Source of the DNA: Kribbella caucasensis | GTDB taxonomy: Bacteria; Actinomycetota; Actinomycetes; Propionibacteriales; Kribbellaceae | Length of the DNA: 64,000 nt | Assembly (NCBI RefSeq): GCF_004361855.1 | Contig: NZ_SNWQ01000017.1 | Span: forward strand, 142,551-206,550 | Reading direction: 5' to 3' | In this document: positions 25,025-32,762 of the stretch, piece after piece | Layout: each line of letters starts with the position of its first letter | How positions within the stretch are numbered: the stretch's first letter is position 1 | Position numbers and translations under genes: made by a program | Notes under the pieces: generated by a model | Database searches by the model: none | What the model was told of the DNA's origin: nothing | Seen by the model: the letters and a program-made list of their open reading frames with translations, nothing else

Positions 25025-26554
25025 ATGACGCGCGATCACTGGACCGAGGTCAAGGTCGCCCGCGAGGCGACGCTGGCGCCGCCGGAGAAGGCTGCCGCCA
25101 AGCTCGCCTCGCAGAACAAGCTGTACGTCCGGGACCGGATCGCGTTGCTCGTCGACGAGGGCAGTTTCGTCGAGGACGCCCAGTTGGCCAACGCCCTCAA
25201 CCCCGGGCTGCCCGCCGACGGCGTGGTCACCGGGCGGGCGCTGGTCGACGGCCGGGCGGCCTTGATCGTCGCCAACGACCCGACCGTCAAGGCCGGCTCC
25301 TGGGGTGCCCGGACGGTGGAGAAGATCGTCCGGATCACCGAGGTCGCGCTGCGCGACGAGCTGCCGATCTTCTGGCTGATCGACTCGGCCGGCGCCCGGA
25401 TCACCGACCAGGTGGATCTGTTTCCCGGCCGTCGCGGTGCCGGGCGGATCTTCCACAACCAGGTCGCGCTGTCCGGCAAGGTGCCGCAGATCTGCTGCCT
25501 GTTCGGCCCGTCGGCCGCGGGTGGCGCGTACATCCCGGCGTTCTGCGACCTGGTGATCATGGTCGACGGTAACGCCTCGATGTACCTCGGCTCGCCCCGG
25601 ATGGCCGAGATGGTGGTCGGCGAGAAGGTGACGCTGGAGGAGATGGGCGGCGCCCGGATGCACACCAGCGTGTCCGGCTGCGGCGATCTGCTCGCGGCCG
25701 ACGACACCGAGGCGATCGACCTGGCCCGGCAGTACTTCTCCTACCTGCCCGGATCCTGGCAGACCCGGCCCCCGTCGTACGACGCCTCGGCGCCGGCCCG
25801 GGACTTCACCCGGGACCTGGTGCCGGCCGAGGAGAGCGTCGGGTTCGACATCCACGACGTGATCGACGCGGTGGTGGACGCGGACACCTTCTTCGAGATC
25901 AAGCCCGCGTATGCGCCGGAGCTCGTGGTCGGCTTCGGGCTGCTGGCCGGCCAGGTGATCGGGATCGTGGCGAACCAGCCGGCTGTGAAGGGCGGTGTAC
26001 TGTTCGTCGACTCGGCGGACAAGGCGGCCCGGTTCATCTGGTTGTGCGACGCGTTCAACGTGCCGCTGGTGTACCTGTGCGACGTACCTGGCTTCATGAT
26101 CGGAAGCGAAGTCGAGCGGGCCGGGATTATCCGGCACGGCGCGAAGATGATCACCGCGGTCTCGGAGGCGACCGTCCCGACCGTCTCGGTGATCGTGCGG
26201 AAGGCGTACGGCGCCGGCCTGTACGCGATGTGCGGCCCGGGGTTCTCGCCGGACGCATGTATCGCCTTGCCGACCGCGAAGATCGCGGTGATGGGCCCGG
26301 AGGCGGCGATCAATGCCGTTTACTACAACAAGATCCAGGAGATCCCCGGCGAGGCCGAGCGGGTCGAGTACGTCGCCAAGCTGCGCGAGGAGTACGAGAC
26401 CGATATCGACATCCTCCGGCTCGCCGCCGACCTGGTCATTGACGCCATCGTCGAACCCGAGAACCTCCGCACCGAACTGATCGCCCGCCTCGCCGCCGCC
26501 CAGACCAAGGACCGCCACTTCAGCTCCAAACGGCACGGGGTCCCGCCGGTCTAG
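25025..26554 (+). CDS. Acyl-CoA carboxylase carboxyltransferase (beta) subunit
   Basis: 509 residues. Crotonase-type carboxyltransferase halves are visible: the N half with IFWLIDSAGARITDQ and FGPSAAGGAYIPAFCDLVIMV, and the C half with LVYLCDVPGFMIGSEVERAGIIRHGAKM and VRKAYGAGLYAM. The oxyanion-hole Gly-Ala/Gly-Gly pairs are present. It moves CO2 from carboxybiotin to an acyl-CoA. The context (MerR, acyl-CoA dehydrogenase, lyase) resembles AccD1-type methylcrotonyl-CoA carboxylase operons, yet no alpha subunit follows; the one at 5832 could serve. Probably co-transcribed with the dehydrogenase. Confidence 0.88.
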   Translation: MTRDHWTEVKVAREATLAPPEKAAAKLASQNKLYVRDRIALLVDEGSFVEDAQLANALNPGLPADGVVTGRALVDGRAALIVANDPTVKAGSWGARTVEKIVRITEVALRDELPIFWLIDSAGARITDQVDLFPGRRGAGRIFHNQVALSGKVPQICCLFGPSAAGGAYIPAFCDLVIMVDGNASMYLGSPRMAEMVVGEKVTLEEMGGARMHTSVSGCGDLLAADDTEAIDLARQYFSYLPGSWQTRPPSYDASAPARDFTRDLVPAEESVGFDIHDVIDAVVDADTFFEIKPAYAPELVVGFGLLAGQVIGIVANQPAVKGGVLFVDSADKAARFIWLCDAFNVPLVYLCDVPGFMIGSEVERAGIIRHGAKMITAVSEATVPTVSVIVRKAYGAGLYAMCGPGFSPDACIALPTAKIAVMGPEAAINAVYYNKIQEIPGEAERVEYVAKLREEYETDIDILRLAADLVIDAIVEPENLRTELIARLAAAQTKDRHFSSKRHGVPPV

Positions 26555-27110
26555 AACACGTTCCGTTCAATTGGGGCGGTGCTGGTGGTTGGTCGAGATA
26601 GCAGCCGCGTGGGTGCGCCATTTGAGGGGTTGACCTTCGAGAACATGGTTTGCCCACTCGTGCTGAGGGTGGAGATCCCACAACTCCAGGGGTCAAAACC
26701 CCTCAAACGTCCGCTCACGCCGGGACTTCGGACCCTCCGACACCCGGCCCGGTCGGCATGTCCGCATCCCGAGCGGTCAGGTTCCGCATCGTGGGAAGCG
26801 CGGCCCCGGCTGGCGGATTGGGTCACCGCTAGCGTGTTATACAACCCGCCAGCGACCACATAACCCGCCAGCGGCAGCCTGCCCAACCACCAGATACAGC
26901 GACAGCACCTCGATGGAGGTCGCGTCGGGGAGCCCGGCCGCGGCGAGGAGATCGTGCAACAGGGCTTCGGTTCCGGGCATGGCCGCCATTCTGCCGAGCC
27001 ATGGGCTGGGGTCGCGACGAGTTTAGGTTCGGGCGGCCGACGCGGTGCCGGGGGATGGCGGTCGGGCCGTTGGACGGGCGCTCCCGCGGCCGATCGGGTA
27101 GAACAGACGG
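26555..27110. other. 556-bp gap with inverted and direct repeats, no convincing gene
   Basis: Arms TTTGAGGGGTTGACC (26621-26635) and GGTCAAAACCCCTCAAA (26691-26707) are inverted copies differing by a 2-bp bulge; the right arm also holds its own small hairpin (GGGGT-CAAA-ACCCC). AACCCGCCAGCG occurs twice as a direct repeat (26843-26854 and 26862-26873). A 50-codon minus-strand frame (26837-26989) starting MAAMPGTEALLHDLL is open but unsupported. The stretch may be a decayed gene or a small repeat element. Confidence 0.5.
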
Positions 27111-27908
27111 GTGACTGCCAAGAGCTTCTGCGAACGATTGCGTGCACGTGATTCGGTTGTCGGGTACTGGGTGGTGCTGGACGCGCCGCCGGCGACCGAA
27201 CGGATCGCCCGGGTGGGGTACGACTACGTGGTGCTCGACGGGCAGCACGGTCTGCTCAGTGCCCGCGGCATCCTCGACGGTCTGCTGGCGATCGACGCGG
27301 CCGCGACGGACACGGTCGGCCTGGTCCGGGTCGAGGCGAACAACGCGACGCCGATCGGCCGGGCGCTCGACGCGGGTGCTGCCGGCGTGATCGTGCCGCT
27401 GATCGACACCGCCGACGACGCGGCGCGGGCGGTGGCCGCGGCCCGGTACCCACCGGCAGGGATCCGCTCCTACGGACCGACCCGGTCAGGTCTGCGGATC
27501 GGGCCGACCCCTGCCGACGCCGACGCTGCGACGGTCGTGCTCGCCATGATCGAGACCCGGTCCGCCCTGGAGAACGTCGCCGAGATCTGCGCGACGCCCG
27601 GCCTGGACGGCATCTACGTCGGCCCTTCGGACCTCTGCCTGGCCGTGGGCGGCAAGTATCCGGGCGACCCGGACGTGGCCGACGTGTTCGAGGCCGCCAT
27701 CACCCGGATCGCGAAGGTTGCGGCTGACGCCGGAGTGGCCGCGGGCATCCACACCAAGAACGGCGACACCGCCAAGCGCCGCCTCTCCGAGGGCTACACC
27801 TTCGCGACGGTCTCTTCCGACCTGGACCACCTCCAGTCCATCGCGGCCGACCACCTCGCCACCATCGGCCTGACAAACCGACGCGAGCCCGGCGACCCGG
27901 CGTACTAG
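27111..27908 (+). CDS. HpcH/HpaI aldolase/citrate lyase family protein
   Basis: 265 residues from the GTG at 27111. TIM-barrel signatures are clear: YDYVVLDGQHGLL, VRVEANNATPIGRALDAGAAGVIVPLIDTADDA, MIETRSALENVAEI (metal-ligand Glu) and GIYVGPSDLCLAVG (metal-ligand Asp). Such class II aldolases split 4-hydroxy-2-oxo acids into pyruvate or a similar keto acid and an aldehyde. TAGAAC at 27099-27104 followed by 6 nt and the GTG, with no Shine-Dalgarno, suggests a leaderless mRNA. It follows the acyl-CoA genes but the 556-bp gap makes a separate unit likely. Confidence 0.88.
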   Translation: MTAKSFCERLRARDSVVGYWVVLDAPPATERIARVGYDYVVLDGQHGLLSARGILDGLLAIDAAATDTVGLVRVEANNATPIGRALDAGAAGVIVPLIDTADDAARAVAAARYPPAGIRSYGPTRSGLRIGPTPADADAATVVLAMIETRSALENVAEICATPGLDGIYVGPSDLCLAVGGKYPGDPDVADVFEAAITRIAKVAADAGVAAGIHTKNGDTAKRRLSEGYTFATVSSDLDHLQSIAADHLATIGLTNRREPGDPAY

Positions 27909-27980
27909 CGGGCACTAACCCGTGACCCCGAACAGCTTCTGGGGACCTTGAACAATTTCCGGGGACTTCGGACACCGTAC

Positions 27981-28086
27981 GTTCCTGTCCGAGGTCCCGG
28001 GTTCTTGTCCGAGGTACCGGGTTCTTGTCCACGGTCCGCGCCCTGGGTTCTTGTCTGGGGTCCCGAGTGCCTGTCTGAGGTGATGG
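27981..28086. repeat. Five-copy degenerate tandem repeat, 20-bp unit
   Basis: Units begin at 27981, 28001, 28021, 28047 and 28067. The consensus is close to GTTCTTGTCCGAGGTCCCGG; the third copy carries 6 extra bases. The array fills most of the 188-bp gap between the convergent lyase and COG0523 genes. No coding role is apparent on either strand. It may act as a terminator region or be a minisatellite. Confidence 0.75.
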
Positions 28087-28096
28087 TGGGGTGCTG

Positions 28097-29170
28097 CTAG
28101 AAGACTCCGGCGAAGGGGTCGTCGAGGGATTGCCAGTCGAGGGTGGCGAGCTCGGATTCGGTGAGCAGGCAGGCGTCCAGGACGGACTGGAGGCGCACCG
28201 GGTCGAGGCCTACGCCGGTGGCGACCAGGGTGCACTCGGCCAGGTGTTCGGTGTCGGACCACTCGCCGAGCATGCCCAGCGAAGCGCTGAAGCCGGCTGA
28301 CTCCCAGCGGACGCGTTGGGTGGGGCGGTTGGCCAGCCAGACGACGCCGCGGCTGCGGACCACGCCGTTGACGATGTCCTCCAACGCGTCGTTCAGGCGG
28401 ACCGGATGCAACGGGCGGGTCGAGCGCCACAGAACCGTGGTGACACCGTCGCCACTGGGTTGCAGGCGGTCCTCGGCCGCGAGCTCACCCGCCCACGCCT
28501 CGGCGGCCACGAAGTCGAACAGCCCGGTCCGTGCGACCACGCCACTCGGTACGCCGGCCGGGTCCGCGTCGACGACTGTGGTGCGCGGGTTCAGGTGGAG
28601 GAGCAGGTTGTGCAGGCGTTCCGGGATCGCGCTGCGATGGGCGTTCGCGAGCACGCAGACATCGGCGTACTCGATCTGCCGCGCGGTCAGTTCCGCCACG
28701 TTGCGCCGGTCGGGTGGACCCAGTGCCAGGCCGCGCTCGGCCAGCAGTTCGTCACCGGAGAGCTGCTCGACCAGGAGCACCGCGTCGACCACGCAGGTCA
28801 CGGTGTCCACCTCGATCTCGGGCATCGTCGCGACCAGCGCGCTCGCGAGCGGCCGGGCCTCCATCGCGGGCGGCGCGGCCAGTACGACGTGTCGCCAGTG
28901 GCCCCGCTCGATCAGGGCACCGAGCAACGGCAGGAGTGACTCGATCAGCTGGCAGGCGCCACAGTCGTCGCCGACGGTGAACTCCCCGGCGTCGATCGGC
29001 CCGGAGGCGTCGAACACCTGCCAGGCCAGCACACCCCGGCGCGTGAGCTCGTCCTGATCGACCGCGATCACCACCGTGGCGGCGTCGGTCATGGCGTCCA
29101 GGACGGGTTGGCGGAGGGTCGTCGAGAGCCCGACGAGCAGGGTCAGCGGGATCTTCCGAGGGGCGGCCAT
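28097..29170 (-). CDS. COG0523 (CobW/YciC-like) protein with a degenerate nucleotide-binding loop, Zur-controlled
   Basis: 357 residues. Overall layout matches COG0523 metal chaperones: an N-terminal G-like domain, GDDCGACQL at the place of the CxCC metal motif, and a C-terminal CobW_C domain (VVWLANRPTQRVRWESAG and SLGMLGEWS). The Walker A loop G-x4-GK-S/T is missing; the segment reads LLVGLSTTLRQPVL, so GTP binding is doubtful. A perfect Zur-type palindrome and TATACT -10 stand directly before the ATG, giving a leaderless, zinc-repressed transcript. I infer a role in zinc allocation during zinc starvation. The Walker loss argues for a role without GTP hydrolysis. Confidence 0.8.
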   Translation of the reverse strand: MAAPRKIPLTLLVGLSTTLRQPVLDAMTDAATVVIAVDQDELTRRGVLAWQVFDASGPIDAGEFTVGDDCGACQLIESLLPLLGALIERGHWRHVVLAAPPAMEARPLASALVATMPEIEVDTVTCVVDAVLLVEQLSGDELLAERGLALGPPDRRNVAELTARQIEYADVCVLANAHRSAIPERLHNLLLHLNPRTTVVDADPAGVPSGVVARTGLFDFVAAEAWAGELAAEDRLQPSGDGVTTVLWRSTRPLHPVRLNDALEDIVNGVVRSRGVVWLANRPTQRVRWESAGFSASLGMLGEWSDTEHLAECTLVATGVGLDPVRLQSVLDACLLTESELATLDWQSLDDPFAGVF

Positions 29171-29176
29171 GGCAGG

Positions 29177-29198
29177 AGTATATGAAAACGGTTTTCAT
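29177..29198 (-). promoter_or_regulatory. Zur-type operator with -10 element, leaderless promoter
   Basis: TGAAAACGGTTTTCA (29183-29197) is a perfect 7-1-7 palindrome, extending to 8-1-8, and matches the actinobacterial Zur box pattern TGaAAatGaTTTTCA in form. On the minus strand TATACT (29177-29182) lies 6 nt before the ATG of the COG0523 gene, so transcription would start at or next to the A of ATG. Zur bound here would block the promoter when zinc is sufficient. Confidence 0.7.
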
Positions 29199-29313
29199 CA
29201 GTCCAGAGCTGGGGTCAGTCGGCTTTCCCGCCATACCGGCAAATTTCCGCACCGTGCCGCGGAATCTCGGAAAGTCAGGGGCGGACGGTAGGCGGGTCTG
29301 GTAGGCAGGGGGC

Positions 29314-30525
29314 ATGACGAACGGGATCGGGCATTTCGAGGGTGAGTGGGCAGAGCTCGTGCGGTTGCTGAACCTGGGGTTCGCGGCACCGTGGAGCGAG
29401 GCGCAGTTGGAGGCGGAGCGGAAGGTCTGGGAGCCGGCCCGGAGCATCGTCGCGCAGGAGGACAAGGAGCTGACCGGGCATACGGCGGCGTTCTCGTTCC
29501 AGATGACTGTGCCTGGTGCGCAGCTCCCGGTGGCCGGCGTGACGATGGTCTGCGTCAGCCCGACCCACACGCGACGCGGGATCCTGCGGGACCTGATGCG
29601 CACCCAGCTCACCGAGTTGTACGAATCCGGTTCCGAGGCTGTCGCCGTACTGACCGCGAGTGAGCCGGTGATCTACGGGCGCTTCGGGTACGGGCTCGGC
29701 TCGGACCACCAGGAGATCACGGTGCCGAAGGTGTCCCGCGCCATCCGCCCGGTCGTGGGTGTCGACGCGGTCAAGATCCGGTACGCCGATCCGGCCGAGT
29801 CGCAGGAAATCACCACCAGGATCCACAACGAGCAGGCCGCAACCCGGCCCGGCATGTTCCAGTACGACGAACGCTGGCAGGACTACGTCGCCGGCGAGAA
29901 CGTGGTGACGGACACCAAGGGCGGATCCCCGCTCCGCTGTGTGCTCGCGTCGGTCGACGGTGAGGTGACCGGGTACGCGCAATTCCGGACGAAGCGCACG
30001 GACAGGGGGTTCGTGGACGTGTCCCGCGTGCACGCCAAGGATCTCGCGTCCCACATCGCGCTCTGGCAGTTCCTCTTGAACCAGGACCTGTTGCGCGAGA
30101 CGACGTACGAGCTGCTTCCGTCTGACGACCCACTGCTGTCGTTGCTGGTGGATCCCCGTGCGCCGAAGGCGACCACGATGGACGGGCTCTGGGTTCGCCT
30201 CGCCGATGTGGGCCGCGCGCTGGCCGGCCGGCGGTACGTCAGCGACCTCGACGTGGTGCTCGGGATCACCGACGACTTCCTCCCGTGGAACGCGGGCAAC
30301 TGGCACCTGACCGGTGGACCCGACGGCGCGAGCTGCGAGAAGACCGATCGCCCGGCCGACCTGCTCCTCGACGTACGGGAGTTGGGAGCGGTGTATCTGG
30401 GCAAGCCGTCGCTGCGGCTGCTCGGTGCGGCCGGCCTGGTCGAGGAGCGGACCCAGGGGGCGCTGGCGCGGACCTCCCATTCGTTCCTCGGAAAACGCGT
30501 ACCCTGGCTCGACACCGGCTTCTGA
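29314..30525 (+). CDS. Eis-like GNAT N-acetyltransferase
   Basis: 403 residues. An N-terminal GNAT domain (about 1-150) has the acetyl-CoA loop VCVSPTHTRRGILRDLM and LTASEPVIYGRFGYG; a second GNAT-like domain follows; an SCP2-like domain occupies about 290-403. The chain ends in DTGF with a terminal Phe, matching Eis enzymes in which the C-terminal carboxylate takes part in catalysis. Eis proteins acetylate amines, including aminoglycosides, at several sites. The natural substrate is unknown. Monocistronic, downstream of and divergent from the Zur-controlled gene. Confidence 0.88.
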   Translation: MTNGIGHFEGEWAELVRLLNLGFAAPWSEAQLEAERKVWEPARSIVAQEDKELTGHTAAFSFQMTVPGAQLPVAGVTMVCVSPTHTRRGILRDLMRTQLTELYESGSEAVAVLTASEPVIYGRFGYGLGSDHQEITVPKVSRAIRPVVGVDAVKIRYADPAESQEITTRIHNEQAATRPGMFQYDERWQDYVAGENVVTDTKGGSPLRCVLASVDGEVTGYAQFRTKRTDRGFVDVSRVHAKDLASHIALWQFLLNQDLLRETTYELLPSDDPLLSLLVDPRAPKATTMDGLWVRLADVGRALAGRRYVSDLDVVLGITDDFLPWNAGNWHLTGGPDGASCEKTDRPADLLLDVRELGAVYLGKPSLRLLGAAGLVEERTQGALARTSHSFLGKRVPWLDTGF

Positions 30526-30537
30526 AAGGCTTCCCGG

Positions 30538-31257
30538 ATGCGACCGAGCCCGCGCAGTGCTGTGGCGTTGGTCGTCGTGCTCGTGGTGGGCGTGGCCGCC
30601 GTTGCGCTGGTGGTGTTCGCGTCGGCCGGCGGCAGCGTGCAGCCGGTCAGCGAGAGCACGTTGACCGCGTCGCCGCGCCCGATCCCGACCGACAACGAGA
30701 CGGCGTCGATCGACGTACCGACGCCGGGTGAGGGACCGACGCCGAGGGAGCTGAAGCCGACGGAGATTCCCCAGTGGGTGCAGGCGCTCTGGCAGGCGGT
30801 GGTGTACACGCTGGCGGCGCTGCTCGTGCTCCTGCTGCTCCGGCAGCTGTACCGGATGCTGCGTCAGGTGCAGTTGCCCGAGGCGGAGGACGACGGCGCC
30901 GACTGGGAGCGGGTGAAGGTCGACCGGCTGGCCGAAGCGGTCGAGTCCGGCCTCGCGTCGATGGACTCCGGTACGGCGACCGACGCGGTGATCGCGTGCT
31001 GGGTGGCGCTCGAGGAGGCAGCCGCGTCGGCCGGGGTCGCGCGTGATCCCGCGGAGACGCCGGCCGAGTTCACCGTCCGGGTGCTCGGCATTGGCGGCAT
31101 CTCCGAACCCGAGCTGCTCCGGCTCGCCCAGCTGTATCGCGAGGCCCGCTACTCCACCCACGGCTCGACCGAGGAAGCGCGCACCCAGGCCCGCACCGCC
31201 CTGCTCCGCCTCCGCGACGAGCTCACCGCGGCCACGATCTCAGCGGGTGAGGCATGA
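30538..31257 (+). CDS. DUF4129-domain membrane protein
   Basis: 239 residues. A membrane segment or uncleaved signal at about 8-30, a Pro/Thr-rich extracytoplasmic loop, a second membrane segment at about 80-102, then a cytoplasmic DUF4129 domain (about 125-230) with VIACWVALEEAAASAGVARDP and LAQLYREARYSTHG. DUF4129 proteins accompany MoxR and DUF58 proteins and are often fused to transglutaminase domains; here none is attached. First gene of a five-gene set, overlapping the next by ATGA. Confidence 0.8.
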   Translation: MRPSPRSAVALVVVLVVGVAAVALVVFASAGGSVQPVSESTLTASPRPIPTDNETASIDVPTPGEGPTPRELKPTEIPQWVQALWQAVVYTLAALLVLLLLRQLYRMLRQVQLPEAEDDGADWERVKVDRLAEAVESGLASMDSGTATDAVIACWVALEEAAASAGVARDPAETPAEFTVRVLGIGGISEPELLRLAQLYREARYSTHGSTEEARTQARTALLRLRDELTAATISAGEA

Positions 31258-31775
31258 GGGGTATCAACAAAGTCGTCCTGCAGTACTTGGTGATCGCCGT
31301 GGTCGTGAGCCTGCTGCTGATCGCGGGCTTCGGGCTGGCCGGCACCCAGCCGAGACCACTCTGGTTCGTCGCGATGGCACTCGCGATCGCGTTCGCCGCG
31401 GTGGCGATCCGGTTGAGCTACCCCGACGTGCTGGAGACGTCCTGGCCGGCCCGGTACGACGAGAAGCTGGCGGAACTACGGGCCAGGAGCAACGACAACC
31501 GGACCCAGTTCCTCGCCACCTGGGTGCAGGAGTCTGACCGGGAACGCCGGGCCGGCGAGGGATCGCTGACCTTCACCCGCCGGATCCAGCCGCTACTGCT
31601 GGAGCTGACCACCGACCGGTTGATCCACCGGCACGGCATCAATCCGCAGCTGGATCCACACCGCGCCCGGGAGCTGACCGGCGACCAGTTGTGGAACCTG
31701 ATCACCGGCACCGAGGTGCGTACGGCGTCGCTGGCCGAGATCGAGCAGGCTGTCCAGACCATCGAGAAGTTGTGA
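31254..31775 (+). CDS. Membrane protein of the MoxR/DUF58 operon
   Basis: 173 residues. Two membrane helices near the N-terminus (about 8-28 and 34-52) are followed by a soluble cytoplasmic domain rich in Arg/Glu, including ERRAGEGSLTFTRRIQPLLLELTTDRL. I do not recognise a named domain. Such proteins are regularly found between DUF4129 and moxR genes in actinomycetes. ATGA overlap upstream and 6 bp before the MoxR gene, so co-transcription is likely. Confidence 0.75.
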   Translation: MRGINKVVLQYLVIAVVVSLLLIAGFGLAGTQPRPLWFVAMALAIAFAAVAIRLSYPDVLETSWPARYDEKLAELRARSNDNRTQFLATWVQESDRERRAGEGSLTFTRRIQPLLLELTTDRLIHRHGINPQLDPHRARELTGDQLWNLITGTEVRTASLAEIEQAVQTIEKL

Positions 31776-31781
31776 GGGACC

Positions 31782-32762
31782 GTGACTGAGCTGGAACTTC
31801 GACCGACCGATGTGTCGGCTTTGAGCCGCCTGGTACTCGACCGGGTCGGTGAGGCCGTGGTCGGCAAGGGGAACGCCCTGGAGTTGGTCCTCGCGGGCAT
31901 CCTGGCCGGCGGGCACGTGCTGCTGGAGGACTACCCGGGGCTGGCGAAGACGCTCGCTGCACGCTCGTTCGCGCAGGCCCTCGGGCTGGAGTTCCGCCGG
32001 GTCCAGTTCACCCCGGACCTGTTGCCCTCCGACGTCACCGGCGCCTTCGTGTACGACCAGAAGGAGTCCGAGTTCGTCTTCCGGCCCGGCCCGATCTTCA
32101 CCGGCCTGCTGCTCGCCGACGAGATCAACCGGACTCCGCCGAAGACCCAGGCCGCCCTGCTGGAGTCGATGCAGGAACACCAGGTCACCGTCGAGGGCCA
32201 GACCTTCCCGTTGCCACAGCCGTTCCACGTGCTGGCGACGTCCAACCCGGTTGAGTACGAGGGCACCTATCCGCTCCCGGAGGCCCAGCTCGACCGGTTC
32301 ATGCTCCGCATCGCCTTCGGCTATCCGAATGCCGACGAGGAGTGGGAGGTGCTGCAGCGCCGGATGGCCCGCCGCAAGGAGGACCAGACCGTCGAGCCCG
32401 TCACCGACGCGGCCGGACTGCTCGCCGCCCAACGCGCGATCGAGACCGTGACCGTGGACAACACCGTCGGCCGGTACTGCGTGGAGCTGACTGCCGCGAC
32501 CCGTCGGGACTCCCAGGTGCTGGTCGGCGCGTCCCCACGCGGTTCGCTGGCGTTGCTGTTGACCTCGCGCGCGTACGCCGTGATCCAGGGCCGGGACTAC
32601 GTCGTACCGGAGGACGTCAAGGCGGTCGCGATCCCCGCGCTGGCACACCGGATCACTGTCCGGCCCGAGCTGTGGTTGCACGAGGTCACCGGCGCGACCG
32701 TGGTTCGTGCGGTCCTCGGATCGGTGCCGACGCCTCCGACCGTCGTAGGCGCTCGGCAGTGA
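31782..32762 (+). CDS. MoxR-family AAA+ ATPase
   Basis: 326 residues from the GTG at 31782. AAA_3 signatures are complete: a Walker A-like loop LLEDYPGLAKTLAARSFA (MoxR form, G-x-A-K-T), Walker B GLLLADEINRTPPKTQAALLESMQE, and sensor region HVLATSNPVEYEGTYPLPEAQLDRFM. MoxR ATPases act as chaperones, often with VWA or DUF58 partners, in maturation of protein complexes or envelope functions. The DUF58 gene overlaps it by GTGA, so the two products are probably partners. Confidence 0.93.
   Translation: MTELELRPTDVSALSRLVLDRVGEAVVGKGNALELVLAGILAGGHVLLEDYPGLAKTLAARSFAQALGLEFRRVQFTPDLLPSDVTGAFVYDQKESEFVFRPGPIFTGLLLADEINRTPPKTQAALLESMQEHQVTVEGQTFPLPQPFHVLATSNPVEYEGTYPLPEAQLDRFMLRIAFGYPNADEEWEVLQRRMARRKEDQTVEPVTDAAGLLAAQRAIETVTVDNTVGRYCVELTAATRRDSQVLVGASPRGSLALLLTSRAYAVIQGRDYVVPEDVKAVAIPALAHRITVRPELWLHEVTGATVVRAVLGSVPTPPTVVGARQ

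Noticed and set aside
26837..26989. Small minus-strand gene of 50 codons in the 556-bp gap
   Set aside because: No ribosome site or recognisable motif, and the frame overlaps the 12-bp direct repeat; unsupported.
27981..28086. CRISPR array at the tandem repeats
   Set aside because: Units are contiguous and degenerate with no unique spacers, and no cas genes are present.
29275..31161. Minus-strand 628-codon open frame over the acetyltransferase gene
   Set aside because: Low-complexity Arg/Gly/Pro translation without motifs, opposite to a strong Eis-type gene.
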